NCBI GenBank assembly: GCA_002892395.1
Contig: NBBL01000011.1
Location: 19,713 to 83,712, forward strand
From: Lachnospiraceae bacterium
Lineage (GTDB): Bacteria; Bacillota; Clostridia; Lachnospirales; Lachnospiraceae
DNA length: 64,000 bases
Direction: 5' to 3'
Shown here: piece by piece, positions 26,200 to 34,689 of the stretch
Layout: each line of letters starts with the position of its first letter
Position numbering within the stretch: position 1 is the first letter of the stretch
Program-made: the position numbers and the translations under genes
The notes under the pieces: model-generated
Databases searched by the model: none
Seen by the model: the letters and a program-made list of their open reading frames with translations, nothing else
What the model was told of the DNA's origin: nothing

Positions 26200-27369
26200 T
26201 TATCCAAAATATTGTTGCATCAGGCTGTCAAAGAGCATCTGTGCTTCATCCAGTCCCTTCTGTACGACAGCTTTTGATTTGTCGACTTGTTCGACAAATA
26301 ATTCAAACTCATTTTGTAACTCAATTGGTGGAACAATTATAAGTACAGCCCTTACATCATTTTTAGTAATAGTCTTGGTTACAGCACCTCGTACATATTG
26401 TTGAATTTCTCTCTGTCCATACTCTGATGTAAGAAGGTGATACAAAAACTTTACATTAATGCGTTCATCATATCTAAACATAAAGGCATTTCTACCTAAT
26501 GATGCTGGCATATCTATTTGTGGCATTAAATAAATCTTTCCAGCACTACCAATCTTATTCATGATTATTTCGCCACCATATATCTTTGATTTAGCCAAAA
26601 GTTCATAAGCCTCCTCATCAATATACTTAATGGCTGTCATATCTCCAGACTCTAAGTCTGTTGTTCTAACCATCCATGCATAATTAGGTTCATCATACAT
26701 TGTTACACCACTATCTAAAGTCTTATAGCTACCATTCGAGCTGAAATCAGTTAGCACTGTCATGTAATCTCCCATAGGAGCTTTTATAAAACCTTTTTCA
26801 TTATTAGCTGGATTCCCAAACATCTCGACAAATCGGGCTTTGATGAGTTCATCAAGCTTAACTAATTCTTCTTCTCTCATCTTTATTATCTTTGATAATC
26901 TGTCCAATTGCTTTGAAATTACTTGCTGCTCTTGTAATGAAGGAATTCTAATTACTATTTTATCTAGTCCAGCATTTGTTATTGCTTTCTGTGTAGCTCC
27001 AGAACAATTTTTATCTTTTTGATTCAAGAACGTGGGACTAGTTAGTAAATGATATAAGCATTCCGTGGTGATAATATCTTTTTTTGCTTTTACAGCGCAA
27101 AAACCAGTCGAATAAATATTTTCCGAAAGTTCGTCATCAATTACTAAAGTCTTCAATGTCCCCATCATTTTGGCGAAAATAATATCATTGGCATTGCACA
27201 CCAAATTCGCACGTGAAGGTCTAGAATCATAATCAACTATTTCAATACCTGATTCAGATATATGATCAATATCAACAGCACCTGTACTTATATAATTTTT
27301 CTCACCATCAAATGATTTACAAGCTTGTCCTACAATATCAACACAATCTGTAAATTTGTACTTACTCAT
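26200..27369 (-). CDS. hsdS: Type I specificity subunit HsdS, complete copy
   Basis: This 389-aa protein has two target-recognition domains with the central spacer helix KLDELIKARFVEMFGNP and the C-terminal helix QVDKSKAVVQKGLDEAQMLF, the full arrangement of an active HsdS. The start follows GAGGG by 8 nt, 27 nt after hsdM, so it is the copy normally expressed with the methylase. It shares three repeat blocks with the second copy (leader, central helix, distal helix) but little in the recognition domains. Confidence 0.92.
   Translation of the reverse strand: MSKYKFTDCVDIVGQACKSFDGEKNYISTGAVDIDHISESGIEIVDYDSRPSRANLVCNANDIIFAKMMGTLKTLVIDDELSENIYSTGFCAVKAKKDIITTECLYHLLTSPTFLNQKDKNCSGATQKAITNAGLDKIVIRIPSLQEQQVISKQLDRLSKIIKMREEELVKLDELIKARFVEMFGNPANNEKGFIKAPMGDYMTVLTDFSSNGSYKTLDSGVTMYDEPNYAWMVRTTDLESGDMTAIKYIDEEAYELLAKSKIYGGEIIMNKIGSAGKIYLMPQIDMPASLGRNAFMFRYDERINVKFLYHLLTSEYGQREIQQYVRGAVTKTITKNDVRAVLIIVPPIELQNEFELFVEQVDKSKAVVQKGLDEAQMLFDSLMQQYFG
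26264..26291. repeat. 28-bp direct repeat in hsdS distal conserved region, copy 2
   Basis: Identical to 24113-24140. Because both copies point the same way, homologous or site-specific exchange between them would delete or duplicate the recombinase and one hsdS rather than invert them. Confidence 0.9.
26810..26853. repeat. 44-bp repeat in hsdS central conserved region, copy 2
   Basis: Partner of 24647-24690. A third shared block, CACAAATACAAAG, precedes both hsdS starts (25158-25170 and 27380-27392). Each gene therefore has leader, central and distal homology blocks bracketing its two recognition domains. Confidence 0.85.
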
Positions 27370-27396
27370 ATGTCACCCTCACAAATACAAAGTTGT

Positions 27397-28932
27397 TCAT
27401 TTCAGCATTGCCTCCAGTTCAGCCATTTCCGTGTCAATCTGTGCCTGCAATGCCTTCAGGTTCGCCAAAATCTCAAATGTTGACGGATACTCCACCGGAA
27501 CATACTCGACCTTTTTATATTTGTTGATCGAGAGATCATAGCCATTGTCCACAATCTCCTGCTTTGGAACAAAGAAACTCTGCTCGGTGCGCTCCCTTGC
27601 TCCCTCTCCATCAAGATTCTGGAATCTGGCAATGATGTCCGGAATGTCGTTCTGTTCAATAGCACTGCGCTTATCATCCAAGCTGTACCCATCCGCCTTC
27701 ATGTTATAAAACCAGACCTTATCCGTACCGCCTGCTCCCGTTTTGGTGAACACCAGCACAGCGGTAGAAACACCGGCATAAGGTTTGAACACGCCGGAGG
27801 GCATGGAAATCACTGCCCGCAACTGATGATTCTCCACAAGTTCCTTCCGCAAAGACTTGTGGGCATTGGATGAACCAAAGAGCACGCCGTCCGGAACGAT
27901 GCAGGCGCAACGTCCACCAGCCTTAAGCATCCGCAGAAACAGAGCAACAAACAGAAGCTCCGTCTTCTTCGTATTGGTCACAGCCTTCAGATTATCATTA
28001 ATACTTTCTGCATCAATGGTGCCCTTGAAAGGAGGATTCGCAAGGCACACCGAGTAGTAGTTGGAAATACTGTTCTGCTTGGAGACGCTGTCACGGTAAT
28101 CAATCTCCGGTGTAGTGATGGAATGCAGCATCAGGTTCATTGCTGAAATTCGGAGCATGGTTCGGTCGGTATCGAATCCTGTAAATGCTGAACCCGAAAA
28201 GTGCTCCCATTGCTCTGGCGTCATCGTGGCTTCATAGTTTTTGCGAATGTATTCTGAAGCTGAAACCAAGAAACCAGCGGTGCCGCAGGCCGGATCACAG
28301 ACTTCATCATCGGGTGTCGGCTGCAACAATGCCACCATCATCTCACGAATATGCTTCGGTGTCCGGAACTGCCCGTTCTGACCGGCAGTAGAAAGCTTGT
28401 CAAGCATATACTCGTAGAGGTCGCCTTGCATATCCAGGTCGGCAATGTCGTGCTCATAGAGGTCGTCCAGTCCAGTGATAATTTTTTGCAGCACCTGCGG
28501 CGTGGGAATCAGGAACATGGCGTCACTCATATACCTGGCAAAAGCCGTCTCTCCCACCGCCTGTCTGTCCTCCTGATCCGGAATTTCAATCAGATTACCC
28601 TGATTGTCAAAATCGGGAAGTCTGCCATACTTCATACTCTTGATAGCCGGGAAGACTCTCTGAGACATAAGAGCAAACATTTCACGCGGGTCATTGTTCT
28701 TGAACTTGCTCCATCGCATGGACTGTCCTGCCGACGACTGAGGGAAAATCTTATCCATCTTTTCCCCGGTCATGTTTTCAAACTCTTCCGTCTCCAACTC
28801 TTTTTCATCCAGAGAGCGGATGAACATGAGATAGGTGAGCTGCTCAATGACAGTCAGGGGGTTGGAAATTCCTCCCGCCCAGATATCTGTCCAAATCTTA
28901 TCTATTTTATTCTTGATTACTCCGGTGACCAT
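27397..28932 (-). CDS. hsdM: Type I DNA methyltransferase HsdM
   Basis: This 511-aa N6-adenine methylase begins with the HsdM_N helical domain (about 1-140). Motif I is DPACGTAGFLVSASEYI near residue 215 and motif IV is NPPF in CLANPPFKG. The start has AGGAGG at 8 nt. It is the first gene of the type I operon (hsdM, hsdS, recombinase, hsdS', hsdR), which continues with 54 nt spacing into mcrBC. Confidence 0.95.
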   Translation of the reverse strand: MVTGVIKNKIDKIWTDIWAGGISNPLTVIEQLTYLMFIRSLDEKELETEEFENMTGEKMDKIFPQSSAGQSMRWSKFKNNDPREMFALMSQRVFPAIKSMKYGRLPDFDNQGNLIEIPDQEDRQAVGETAFARYMSDAMFLIPTPQVLQKIITGLDDLYEHDIADLDMQGDLYEYMLDKLSTAGQNGQFRTPKHIREMMVALLQPTPDDEVCDPACGTAGFLVSASEYIRKNYEATMTPEQWEHFSGSAFTGFDTDRTMLRISAMNLMLHSITTPEIDYRDSVSKQNSISNYYSVCLANPPFKGTIDAESINDNLKAVTNTKKTELLFVALFLRMLKAGGRCACIVPDGVLFGSSNAHKSLRKELVENHQLRAVISMPSGVFKPYAGVSTAVLVFTKTGAGGTDKVWFYNMKADGYSLDDKRSAIEQNDIPDIIARFQNLDGEGARERTEQSFFVPKQEIVDNGYDLSINKYKKVEYVPVEYPSTFEILANLKALQAQIDTEMAELEAMLK

Positions 28933-28966
28933 TGGGTGCCTCCTGTCAATTCTTTGCTTTTCAAAG

Positions 28967-29623
28967 TTATTCTATCTCCCACACAAAGGTGGCAGTATCT
29001 CTTATATCAATATCGTCCGGCTCAATGTCTATCGCCCTTACAGCCATCTGGTCTGCCAGACAATCTTCAGCAAGATCATAATTAGTATCAGAGCAGATGT
29101 TCAGCTCTCCCCAGCTATAATTGATCGAAACAAGGTCTCCAAGTTTTACTCCCGCTGCATCACAGAGCACCTCTGCTTTCCTTTTTGCATTGGCCGTAGC
29201 AGAGCGGAGCATTTCCTCATTGATCGCTGTGGCATCTTTCACAGCAAAGGAAATAGAAAGCTGAGGGTAAGTCTGTGATTTCGAAATCGCCGTCAATGCC
29301 AGAGATAATTGCTTCGTATCAATAGGAAATTCGAGTTTCAGCTTTTGACTTACCACATAGTATTTGAATGTACGACGGTAATTTCCCGACCGGTCTTTCA
29401 AATTCTCATACTCGGTTCGTACATTAAAGTCCGTTGTCTTAATCATATCCTTGTGGAATTTAGATTCAGTCAAATAATGTACAATATCCGCAATGCCATC
29501 ACCCTCGATCTGCATAGCTCTATCATAATCTTTGTCTTGCGACTCCTTTGTCATAGAAATAATAACGGTATCCGGCCTCGCTGTGGCACGCCCAATCCCT
29601 GTGACGGTAATCGTTCTCGGCAT
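28967..29623 (-). CDS. SIMPL-domain (DUF541) protein
   Basis: This 218-aa protein starts with PRTITVTGIGRATARPDTV, the typical opening of SIMPL/DUF541 proteins (V.G.G......PD). The rest keeps the family pattern, including ATANAKRKAEVLCDAAGVKLG near residue 140. There is no signal peptide, so it should be cytoplasmic, unlike many family members. GGGAGGG precedes the ATG. The role of the family is unclear (signalling through kinases in eukaryotes; stress-related in bacteria). It follows the Xre gene by 18 nt. Confidence 0.8.
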   Translation of the reverse strand: MPRTITVTGIGRATARPDTVIISMTKESQDKDYDRAMQIEGDGIADIVHYLTESKFHKDMIKTTDFNVRTEYENLKDRSGNYRRTFKYYVVSQKLKLEFPIDTKQLSLALTAISKSQTYPQLSISFAVKDATAINEEMLRSATANAKRKAEVLCDAAGVKLGDLVSINYSWGELNICSDTNYDLAEDCLADQMAVRAIDIEPDDIDIRDTATFVWEIE

Positions 29624-29641
29624 CTGAAATCCCTCCCTGAA

Positions 29642-29857
29642 TTATGTGTTCGGTTTGTCCGGCAGCATTTCAACAATATCATCCAAAGTACAGTCAAGCG
29701 TAGCGCATATTTTTCGGAGAACGTCTGTACTCACATCCTCACCACGCCCCATCTTTGCTAACTGCCTTGTACTGATTCCAGCTTTTGTTCTCAGCTGTGT
29801 CTTTGTCATATCCCTCTTTATCAGCAGAATCCACAGCGGTTTATAGCTCATTTTCAT
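29642..29857 (-). CDS. Xre-family (Cro/CI) small HTH regulator
   Basis: This 71-aa protein is a single helix-turn-helix: KPLWILLIKRDMTKTQLRTK, AGISTRQLAKMGRGEDVSTD and LRKICATLDCTLDDIVE are the standard helices of the Xre/HTH_26 group common in mobile and accessory regions. The start at 29857 is chosen for GAGGTG 7 nt upstream. It probably regulates itself and the SIMPL gene. Confidence 0.85.
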   Translation of the reverse strand: MKMSYKPLWILLIKRDMTKTQLRTKAGISTRQLAKMGRGEDVSTDVLRKICATLDCTLDDIVEMLPDKPNT

Positions 29858-30152
29858 CTTGTCACCTCGTTCAGCACAGCTTATCAACTGGGCACAAATC
29901 CAGATTCTTTATACCATGTGCCGAGGCGGAATGAAACAGCATTTTCCGTTTTGAAATCAAAAATTACGGTTCATTAGAGTGCGGGATTCCGTAAAATTCA
30001 AATTCCAAGTCTTCTGCAAGCAGGGCTTTCGTGACACAAAAGCGATTTTCTGCTTGTTGGGGAAACTCCCCAATCCCCTTAGAACGCTGCCTGCGGCATC
30101 GGGCTGCGCATCCGTTTCGGATGCTTTAACGGCAGTTCCTGCCAAAGAAAAC
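29858..30152. other. Non-coding segment with hairpins between Xre and VWA genes
   Basis: No convincing gene is present. The segment holds a GGGGAAACTCCCCA-type palindrome near 30060-30075 and GCATCCGTTTCGGATGC at 30107-30123. Such short palindromes and the surrounding sequence are reminiscent of regions next to mobilisation genes, but no relaxase or mob gene remains. Confidence 0.4.
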
Positions 30153-30176
30153 GCCGGAGTGAATCATCACCCCGGC
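30153..30176 (-). terminator. Intrinsic terminator after the VWA gene
   Basis: GCCGGGGTGA and TCACTCCGGC form a stem with a 4-nt loop in the minus-strand transcript, followed by GTTTTCTTT. It lies 14 nt after the VWA stop codon. Confidence 0.75.
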
Positions 30177-30189
30177 TTCAAAAAAACAG

Positions 30190-30849
30190 TTACTTGTGTT
30201 CGCGTCCTCCGCGCTTTTTGTAGTCCTCGTCTATACGCTTTTTCCAGTCTGCACTCAGCGGGGCACTGCACCGGACAGAGCTGATTGCTTCGCTGACCAC
30301 CTCATAATTCAACGCAGTTCCTTCACTGTCGCACTGATAGTTCACTGCACGATCTGCACCGATTCCGAACTGGTTTGCGGTCTCTACTGCGTCAATATTG
30401 GCACCGAGGAACAAAAACTCCCAACCGTATTTTTCTTTCTGCCGCTCAATCATCTGCTTCACTTTTTCGCTGTTGTATCGGCGGCTGGCATTCTCCATTC
30501 CGTCCGTAGTGATTACAAACATGGTGTGTTCCGGCACATCCTCCGGTCTTGCGTACTTATGAACATTTCCAATGTGATGAATCGCACTGCCGATGGCATC
30601 CAAGAGCGCTGTGCATCCGCGAACCGTGTAATCCCGATCGCTCATCGGTCGGATGTCCTTTACATTTACACGGTCATGCAGGACTTCGCTCACATTGTCA
30701 AACAATACCGTTGAAATCAGTGCTTCGCCCTCTGCTTTTTTCTGCTGCTCAATCATAGAATTGAATCCGCCGATGGTGTCCCGTTCCAGTCCGCTCATGG
30801 AACCGCTGCGGTCTAAGATAAAAACGATCTCTGTTAAATTCTTTCTCAT
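30190..30849 (-). CDS. von Willebrand factor A domain protein
   Basis: This 219-aa protein is a VWA domain with an intact MIDAS: DRSGSMSG at about 13-20, a threonine in GCTALLDAIG, and ITTDGMENAS. It is of the small cytoplasmic type (TerY-like or the 'VWA only' proteins of gut bacteria). The start at 30849 follows GGGAGG by 8 nt; the frame extends further upstream but lacks a ribosome site. It is next to the macro-domain gene, a pairing consistent with a nucleotide-signal or stress module, though the partner is broken here. Confidence 0.85.
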   Translation of the reverse strand: MRKNLTEIVFILDRSGSMSGLERDTIGGFNSMIEQQKKAEGEALISTVLFDNVSEVLHDRVNVKDIRPMSDRDYTVRGCTALLDAIGSAIHHIGNVHKYARPEDVPEHTMFVITTDGMENASRRYNSEKVKQMIERQKEKYGWEFLFLGANIDAVETANQFGIGADRAVNYQCDSEGTALNYEVVSEAISSVRCSAPLSADWKKRIDEDYKKRGGREHK

Positions 30850-30901
30850 ATGCTTGTCCTCCCAAAATCTCGCCCTTGCGGGCTCGCTGTCGCGGTATTC
30901 G

Positions 30902-30930
30902 CCAAGGTTTCGAGCAAGCTCGAACTTTGG
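30902..30930. repeat. Inverted repeat upstream of the VWA gene
   Basis: CCAAGGTTTCGAGC and GCTCGAACTTTGG form a 13-bp-arm palindrome with two mismatches in the 184-bp gap between the macro-domain gene and the VWA gene. It may be an operator, or an attenuator of the VWA gene. Confidence 0.55.
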
Positions 30931-31033
30931 CTCATTACACGCGCATATGGCTGCTCGATTTCGTACCTTACAGCCATAGTATAGCGATTTTCTTTTGTGG
31001 AGTGGTCGCATGGAAAGCGACATTTCTTTGTCC

Positions 31034-32050
31034 TTATGCTCCGATCAGGCTCTGGTCAAAAGCAAACAGTGCCTCGTTGATTTCATACACATTATAGTTT
31101 CCCCGTTCGACCAAATATTCTACAATGATGTCGAATTTGCTCGAATGGGAAAGGGTAAACCCGGCCTTGCCGAGCATCTCCTGCATCTGGACAAGCGGCA
31201 GTTCCAAAGCGATGGCAAATGCCAGCGCTGTAGGTTTGGACGGCTTATAGAATTTATCTGAGCGAATTTTGGAAAAGAGCTTCCGGTCAATGTTTGCCTT
31301 CTTGTAGCACTGGGCATCCGTCATGCCGCTTTCGTCAATCTTCCGAAGCAGCATTTCCGAAAAGCTCTCATCAATCTGCCCCAGTGCCTCTTCCAAGGAT
31401 TGACTGCTGATTGATTTACAGATTGCTTCGGGCAGCAGCGGAGCAGGTGCAGCTTCAAAGCAGGATTCCTCTGACAACGCCTTGAGCCGCCGTCTCTGTT
31501 CTACTCGGCTGTCAGTATGTTCCTCCACATACCGATCATCTATGTATGCCGCGATATCAGCAAACAGTTTTCCGCTGATCTGATATGCCTTTCGGTCAAA
31601 GATAACGATGTAGACCATCATCTCATTCTCCAGCAGAAACGTACTGATGGTATCGACTGCAACCTTCAGTGCCTGGTCTTTTGGATAGCCGTAAATGCCG
31701 GAGGAAATCAGCGGAAAGGCCACCGACTGACAGCCATTTTCTTTAGCCAGGTTCAAAGATGTCCGATAGCAGGATTACAGAAACTCCTGTTCCCGGTGCT
31801 TGCCATCCCGCCAGCGCGGGCCGACTGCATGGATCACATATTTGCAGGGCAGGCGGTATCCCTTTGTGATTTTTGCGCTGCCGGTCTCGCAGCCATGCAG
31901 CGTACTGCACTCTGCAAGCAGCTCCGGTCCGGCGGCACGATGAATGCAGCCGTCCACACCACCACCGCCCAAAAGAGAAGTGTTGGCAGCATTGACGATT
32001 GCGTCAACGCCCATTTTTGTAATATCGTTTCTGATAATCTGTAAGGGCAT
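31034..32050 (-). pseudogene. Macro-domain (ADP-ribose-binding) protein with C-terminal HTH-like domain, interrupted by an in-frame stop
   Basis: The first part (32050-31775) reads [20 protein letters not shown] with [21 protein letters not shown], the ADP-ribose-binding loop of macro domains, and ends REQEFL before a TAA. The frame then continues without a shift, [20 protein letters not shown] and [11 protein letters not shown], the second half of the same domain. In relatives the stop position is a normal residue in LL.SCY, so a single base change has made TAA. The rest (about 150 aa) resembles an Xre-like helical domain. Unless the stop is read through or translation restarts at TTG 31756, the protein is not made. 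Confidence 0.85.
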
Positions 32051-32079
32051 TGCTTATCTCTCCCCTTTCTGCTGTCTCG

Positions 32080-32772
32080 TTAAACATGCTTCTTTTTCAA
32101 TTCACGAATCAACATTTCAACCTGTGTTCCTATAAGGAACGGTGTTTTGATTGTCGATGCCCAATAAAAATTCCGCTTCAAAATTGTTTTAATCTCATTC
32201 GGAGACAGAGCAGGCAATGTTTTAACATCTCCATTGAAATTTTCCGGCACAATCATTCTGACACTATGATATTTTTCATCACCCACTTCCGTTGGTGTGT
32301 CTGTAACAATCTGTCCAACTGCAATAATTCCTCTTCCTTTGGAATAAAAAAGAGCATAGTCATCTTTGCGAAAGCTGTCGATATACCGTTTAGCATCTCC
32401 ATATGCCGCTATTTTGTTTCCGAGAATCATCTCGGATTCATTTGTATCTGAATACGAGATATTCGTATCAAACATGATTCCCTTACACGCAGAAAACTTC
32501 AAACGATTATTTTCTATTTCTGTCAGAAACTTCACCCAGTATAAAACATTCTCCGGAATGATATGAGACTTATCCGGATTGATTGCAAATTCATAGATAA
32601 CTGTTGGATCTGCTACTTTCACATTTGAATATTTCTGTTCATTCTGAACGTTTCCTTCTGTTGTAAGCAAATACACTTCACCATTCAGGCTGGAATAGTC
32701 ATCTGTATTGAGATCAATATCACCCTTCTTTACCTGAATGTAAATATGCTTTCGGTTCAGGTCATTTGGATC
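32080..32772 (-). pseudogene. Uncharacterised protein, probably 5'-truncated
   Basis: The frame is open from 32772, just after a TAA, and reads DPNDLNRKHIYIQVKKGDID and EVYLLTTEGNVQ without an ATG. The only internal start is a GTG at 32676, inside what looks like a continuous domain. The last 95 residues (DDYALFYSKGRGIIAVGQIV to the end) have the look of a PUA/EVE-like fold, but I do not recognise the family. The small membrane gene overlaps its beginning, so the real start was probably lost. Confidence 0.5.
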
Positions 32773-32921
32773 TTAATAATGCCAGTAATCAATATACCAA
32801 TTGATATTCCATATGATATACCAATTACTAAATCACTTATGTTAGATATTCTATTTAAAACTATTGCCAACACTAGAAATAACATTCCTATCGCTACATA
32901 ATTATTTTTATTTAATTTCAT
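32757..32921 (-). CDS. Small two-helix membrane protein
   Basis: This 54-aa protein has two hydrophobic helices (VAIGMLFLVLAIVL and VIGISYGISIGILITGII) and a short charged N-terminus. GAGG lies 8 nt before the ATG at 32921; a TTG at 32939 is an alternative. No family is recognised. Its 3' end overlaps the truncated gene that follows. Confidence 0.5.
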   Translation of the reverse strand: MKLNKNNYVAIGMLFLVLAIVLNRISNISDLVIGISYGISIGILITGIIKIQMT

Positions 32922-33094
32922 CTTTTTAGCCTCACTCAAGTTCTAATTTGTTTTTAATATATACCCCTATTATGCCAAAAATACTCAAGACTTTAAATTA
33001 AAACTTATCAAACTCTGCTTGTCCTTGCAGGACTACCTTCGGTTCGTTTTAACTATTTCAGTGTCCTATGCAGCCGGATTGGGGCCAAAAAATA

Positions 33095-33116
33095 CCCCGT
33101 TAGTTTCCCAACGAGG
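33095..33116 (-). terminator. Terminator-like hairpin with U-tract
   Basis: In the minus-strand transcript CCTCGTT and AACGGGG pair around an 8-nt loop and TATTTTTT follows. It lies 275 nt downstream of the GGDEF gene. A second hairpin, AAAAACGG/CCGTTTTT at 33249-33269, lies between them. I see no gene in 32922-33390. Confidence 0.6.
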
Positions 33117-33344
33117 CATCAAAGATGATTCTATTCTGTTTTCTGTAAACTGGTACCCGTTTATCTTCTGGTGACCATTTGAGTCACGGCCAATGCATCA
33201 AAGTCCTTGTGCTATGATGCAGAGTATTTTCATGGGTTTCCATCATCTAAAAACGGTCTTTCCGTTTTTATTTTCTGATCGTTATTGGGTCAAGTCAATC
33301 GAATCCTTGCTGACATGCCCTTGTCTGTTCAAATATCTATATTA

Positions 33345-33383
33345 AACCCAGATTATTCATGTCTGCTATGAATAATTCGGGTT
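33345..33383. repeat. Palindrome at the 3' side of the GGDEF gene
   Basis: AACCCAGATTATTCAT and ATGAATAATTCGGGTT pair around a 7-nt loop. The arms share the TGAATAAT...CGG core with the element at 34603-34689 on the other side of the same gene. Confidence 0.75.
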
Positions 33384-33390
33384 CATGTTA

Positions 33391-34602
33391 TCAATTATCT
33401 GACTTCTTTAACAAATGATATTTGCGCTTTTCCTCATACATTTTTTCATCCATGTGCATCAGGAACACTTCAGCATCATCTTCGGCTCCAAATTCTGCAT
33501 ATCCCATTGAAACACTTTCAGTGAATGGTTCTATCGCGGATTCGTTGAAACGGGATATATTATTATGAATCTCTTTCATTGTGGCCAGGACACTTTCTTC
33601 CTCAACATCTGACAGTAATACAATAAACTCATCTCCCGCATACCGGATTGCCATACCGGCAGCCGGGATAGATCTAAAAAGTATATTTCCCAACGTACAG
33701 ATAGCCTTATCTCCCATACTATGACCAAAATTATCATTAATATATTTAAAAGCGTTTACATCCATCATGATTCCATATAAAGACTTACCGTTCGTAAATT
33801 TTCTTTCAGAAAGTACTGCATTAAAATATCTCCGATTATATAATCCGGAAAGTTCATCAATATATAAATTCTCGGCATATGTCTGCATCTGCACAAATAT
33901 CAATGCAATCGCAACTAACACCCATGACGATGTGATTCCGTAAAAAAGGAACTGGATAAGCACGCCTGCAAAACAGGGCCCGACGAAATATATCACGGGA
34001 AAGAAATTCACATTAACCCCCTGCTTTTTGGAATGATACACCAGATAGATGCTGTAAGCAAAATATAATATAAGTGAGATATATCCTACCAGTGAACCGG
34101 CAGTTCGCTGATATACATTTTCCTTAGATATTTTAAACATAATCCCTGTTCCGGACAGATTACATAAAACCATAATTACTTCTACGATCCAAGGAAACAT
34201 TTCAATTCTTACTTTTTTGAATATTCTCTTATAATTCCGGTAAATGCGTAATTCTACATACAGACACCAAAGCAGACCTATGCTGACGGTACCTATAAAA
34301 CATATACTGTTGGAGATATAATTGATCTGTCTACAGCCGGTAAATTGATTCCCATCTACCAGAAAAGCAATTGTCTCAGACAATGCCCCCGCTAAGTTCA
34401 CTATTGCCATTCCGTCATATAGTTTGTCTTCCTCATGGAGACTTTCTCTGTTTTTCCGTCTGCAAAGCAAAAGAAACCACATCATTAGCACGGTCAATCC
34501 GTTTGCCATCAATATTTCTTCTATAACTATTATTTCTATCACCTTCCTATTACCATGCTTTTTATTATATCTTATCTCTGTACTCCCTTTAAAACAATAC
34601 AT
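33391..34602 (-). CDS. Membrane diguanylate cyclase (GGDEF domain)
   Basis: This protein of up to 403 aa has about seven transmembrane segments in the first 210 residues and then a GGDEF domain. The domain has the substrate-binding DVNAFKYINDNFGHSMGDKA and the active-site loop as AGDEF in IRYAGDEFIVLL. AGDEF is a known active variant; no inhibitory RxxD site is obvious just before it. The start is uncertain: candidates lie near residue 32 (MANGLTVLMMW), where the first membrane helix begins. Its product, c-di-GMP, is the ligand of the PilZ domain in the GT2 enzyme encoded 3 kb away. Confidence 0.85.
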   Translation of the reverse strand: MYCFKGSTEIRYNKKHGNRKVIEIIVIEEILMANGLTVLMMWFLLLCRRKNRESLHEEDKLYDGMAIVNLAGALSETIAFLVDGNQFTGCRQINYISNSICFIGTVSIGLLWCLYVELRIYRNYKRIFKKVRIEMFPWIVEVIMVLCNLSGTGIMFKISKENVYQRTAGSLVGYISLILYFAYSIYLVYHSKKQGVNVNFFPVIYFVGPCFAGVLIQFLFYGITSSWVLVAIALIFVQMQTYAENLYIDELSGLYNRRYFNAVLSERKFTNGKSLYGIMMDVNAFKYINDNFGHSMGDKAICTLGNILFRSIPAAGMAIRYAGDEFIVLLSDVEEESVLATMKEIHNNISRFNESAIEPFTESVSMGYAEFGAEDDAEVFLMHMDEKMYEEKRKYHLLKKSDN

Positions 34603-34689
34603 ATCCTGGATTATTCATACCTTTTACGTAAAAGCCGGTAAAAATCACTTGGTGATTTACACGAAGACTGTTTCGTGAATAATTCGGAT
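34603..34689. repeat. Multi-hairpin palindromic element upstream of the GGDEF gene
   Basis: The outer arms ATCCTGGATTATTCA and TGAATAATTCGGAT enclose three smaller palindromes: TTTTACGTAAAA (34622-34633), AAATCACTTGGTGATTT (34642-34658) and ACGAAGACTGTTTCGT (34661-34676). It fills the space between the nucleotidyltransferase stop and the GGDEF gene. It does not fit the c-di-GMP-I riboswitch consensus. Confidence 0.75.

Noticed and set aside
24040..27369. Inverted hsdS cassette of the classic invertase type
   Set aside because: All repeat blocks I can find between the two hsdS genes are in direct orientation and no inverted copy of the central repeat is visible.
34603..34689. c-di-GMP-I (GEMM) riboswitch before the GGDEF gene
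   Set aside because: The segment folds into nested palindromes but has none of the conserved GEMM loop sequences, and it is flanked by a related palindrome at the other end of the gene.
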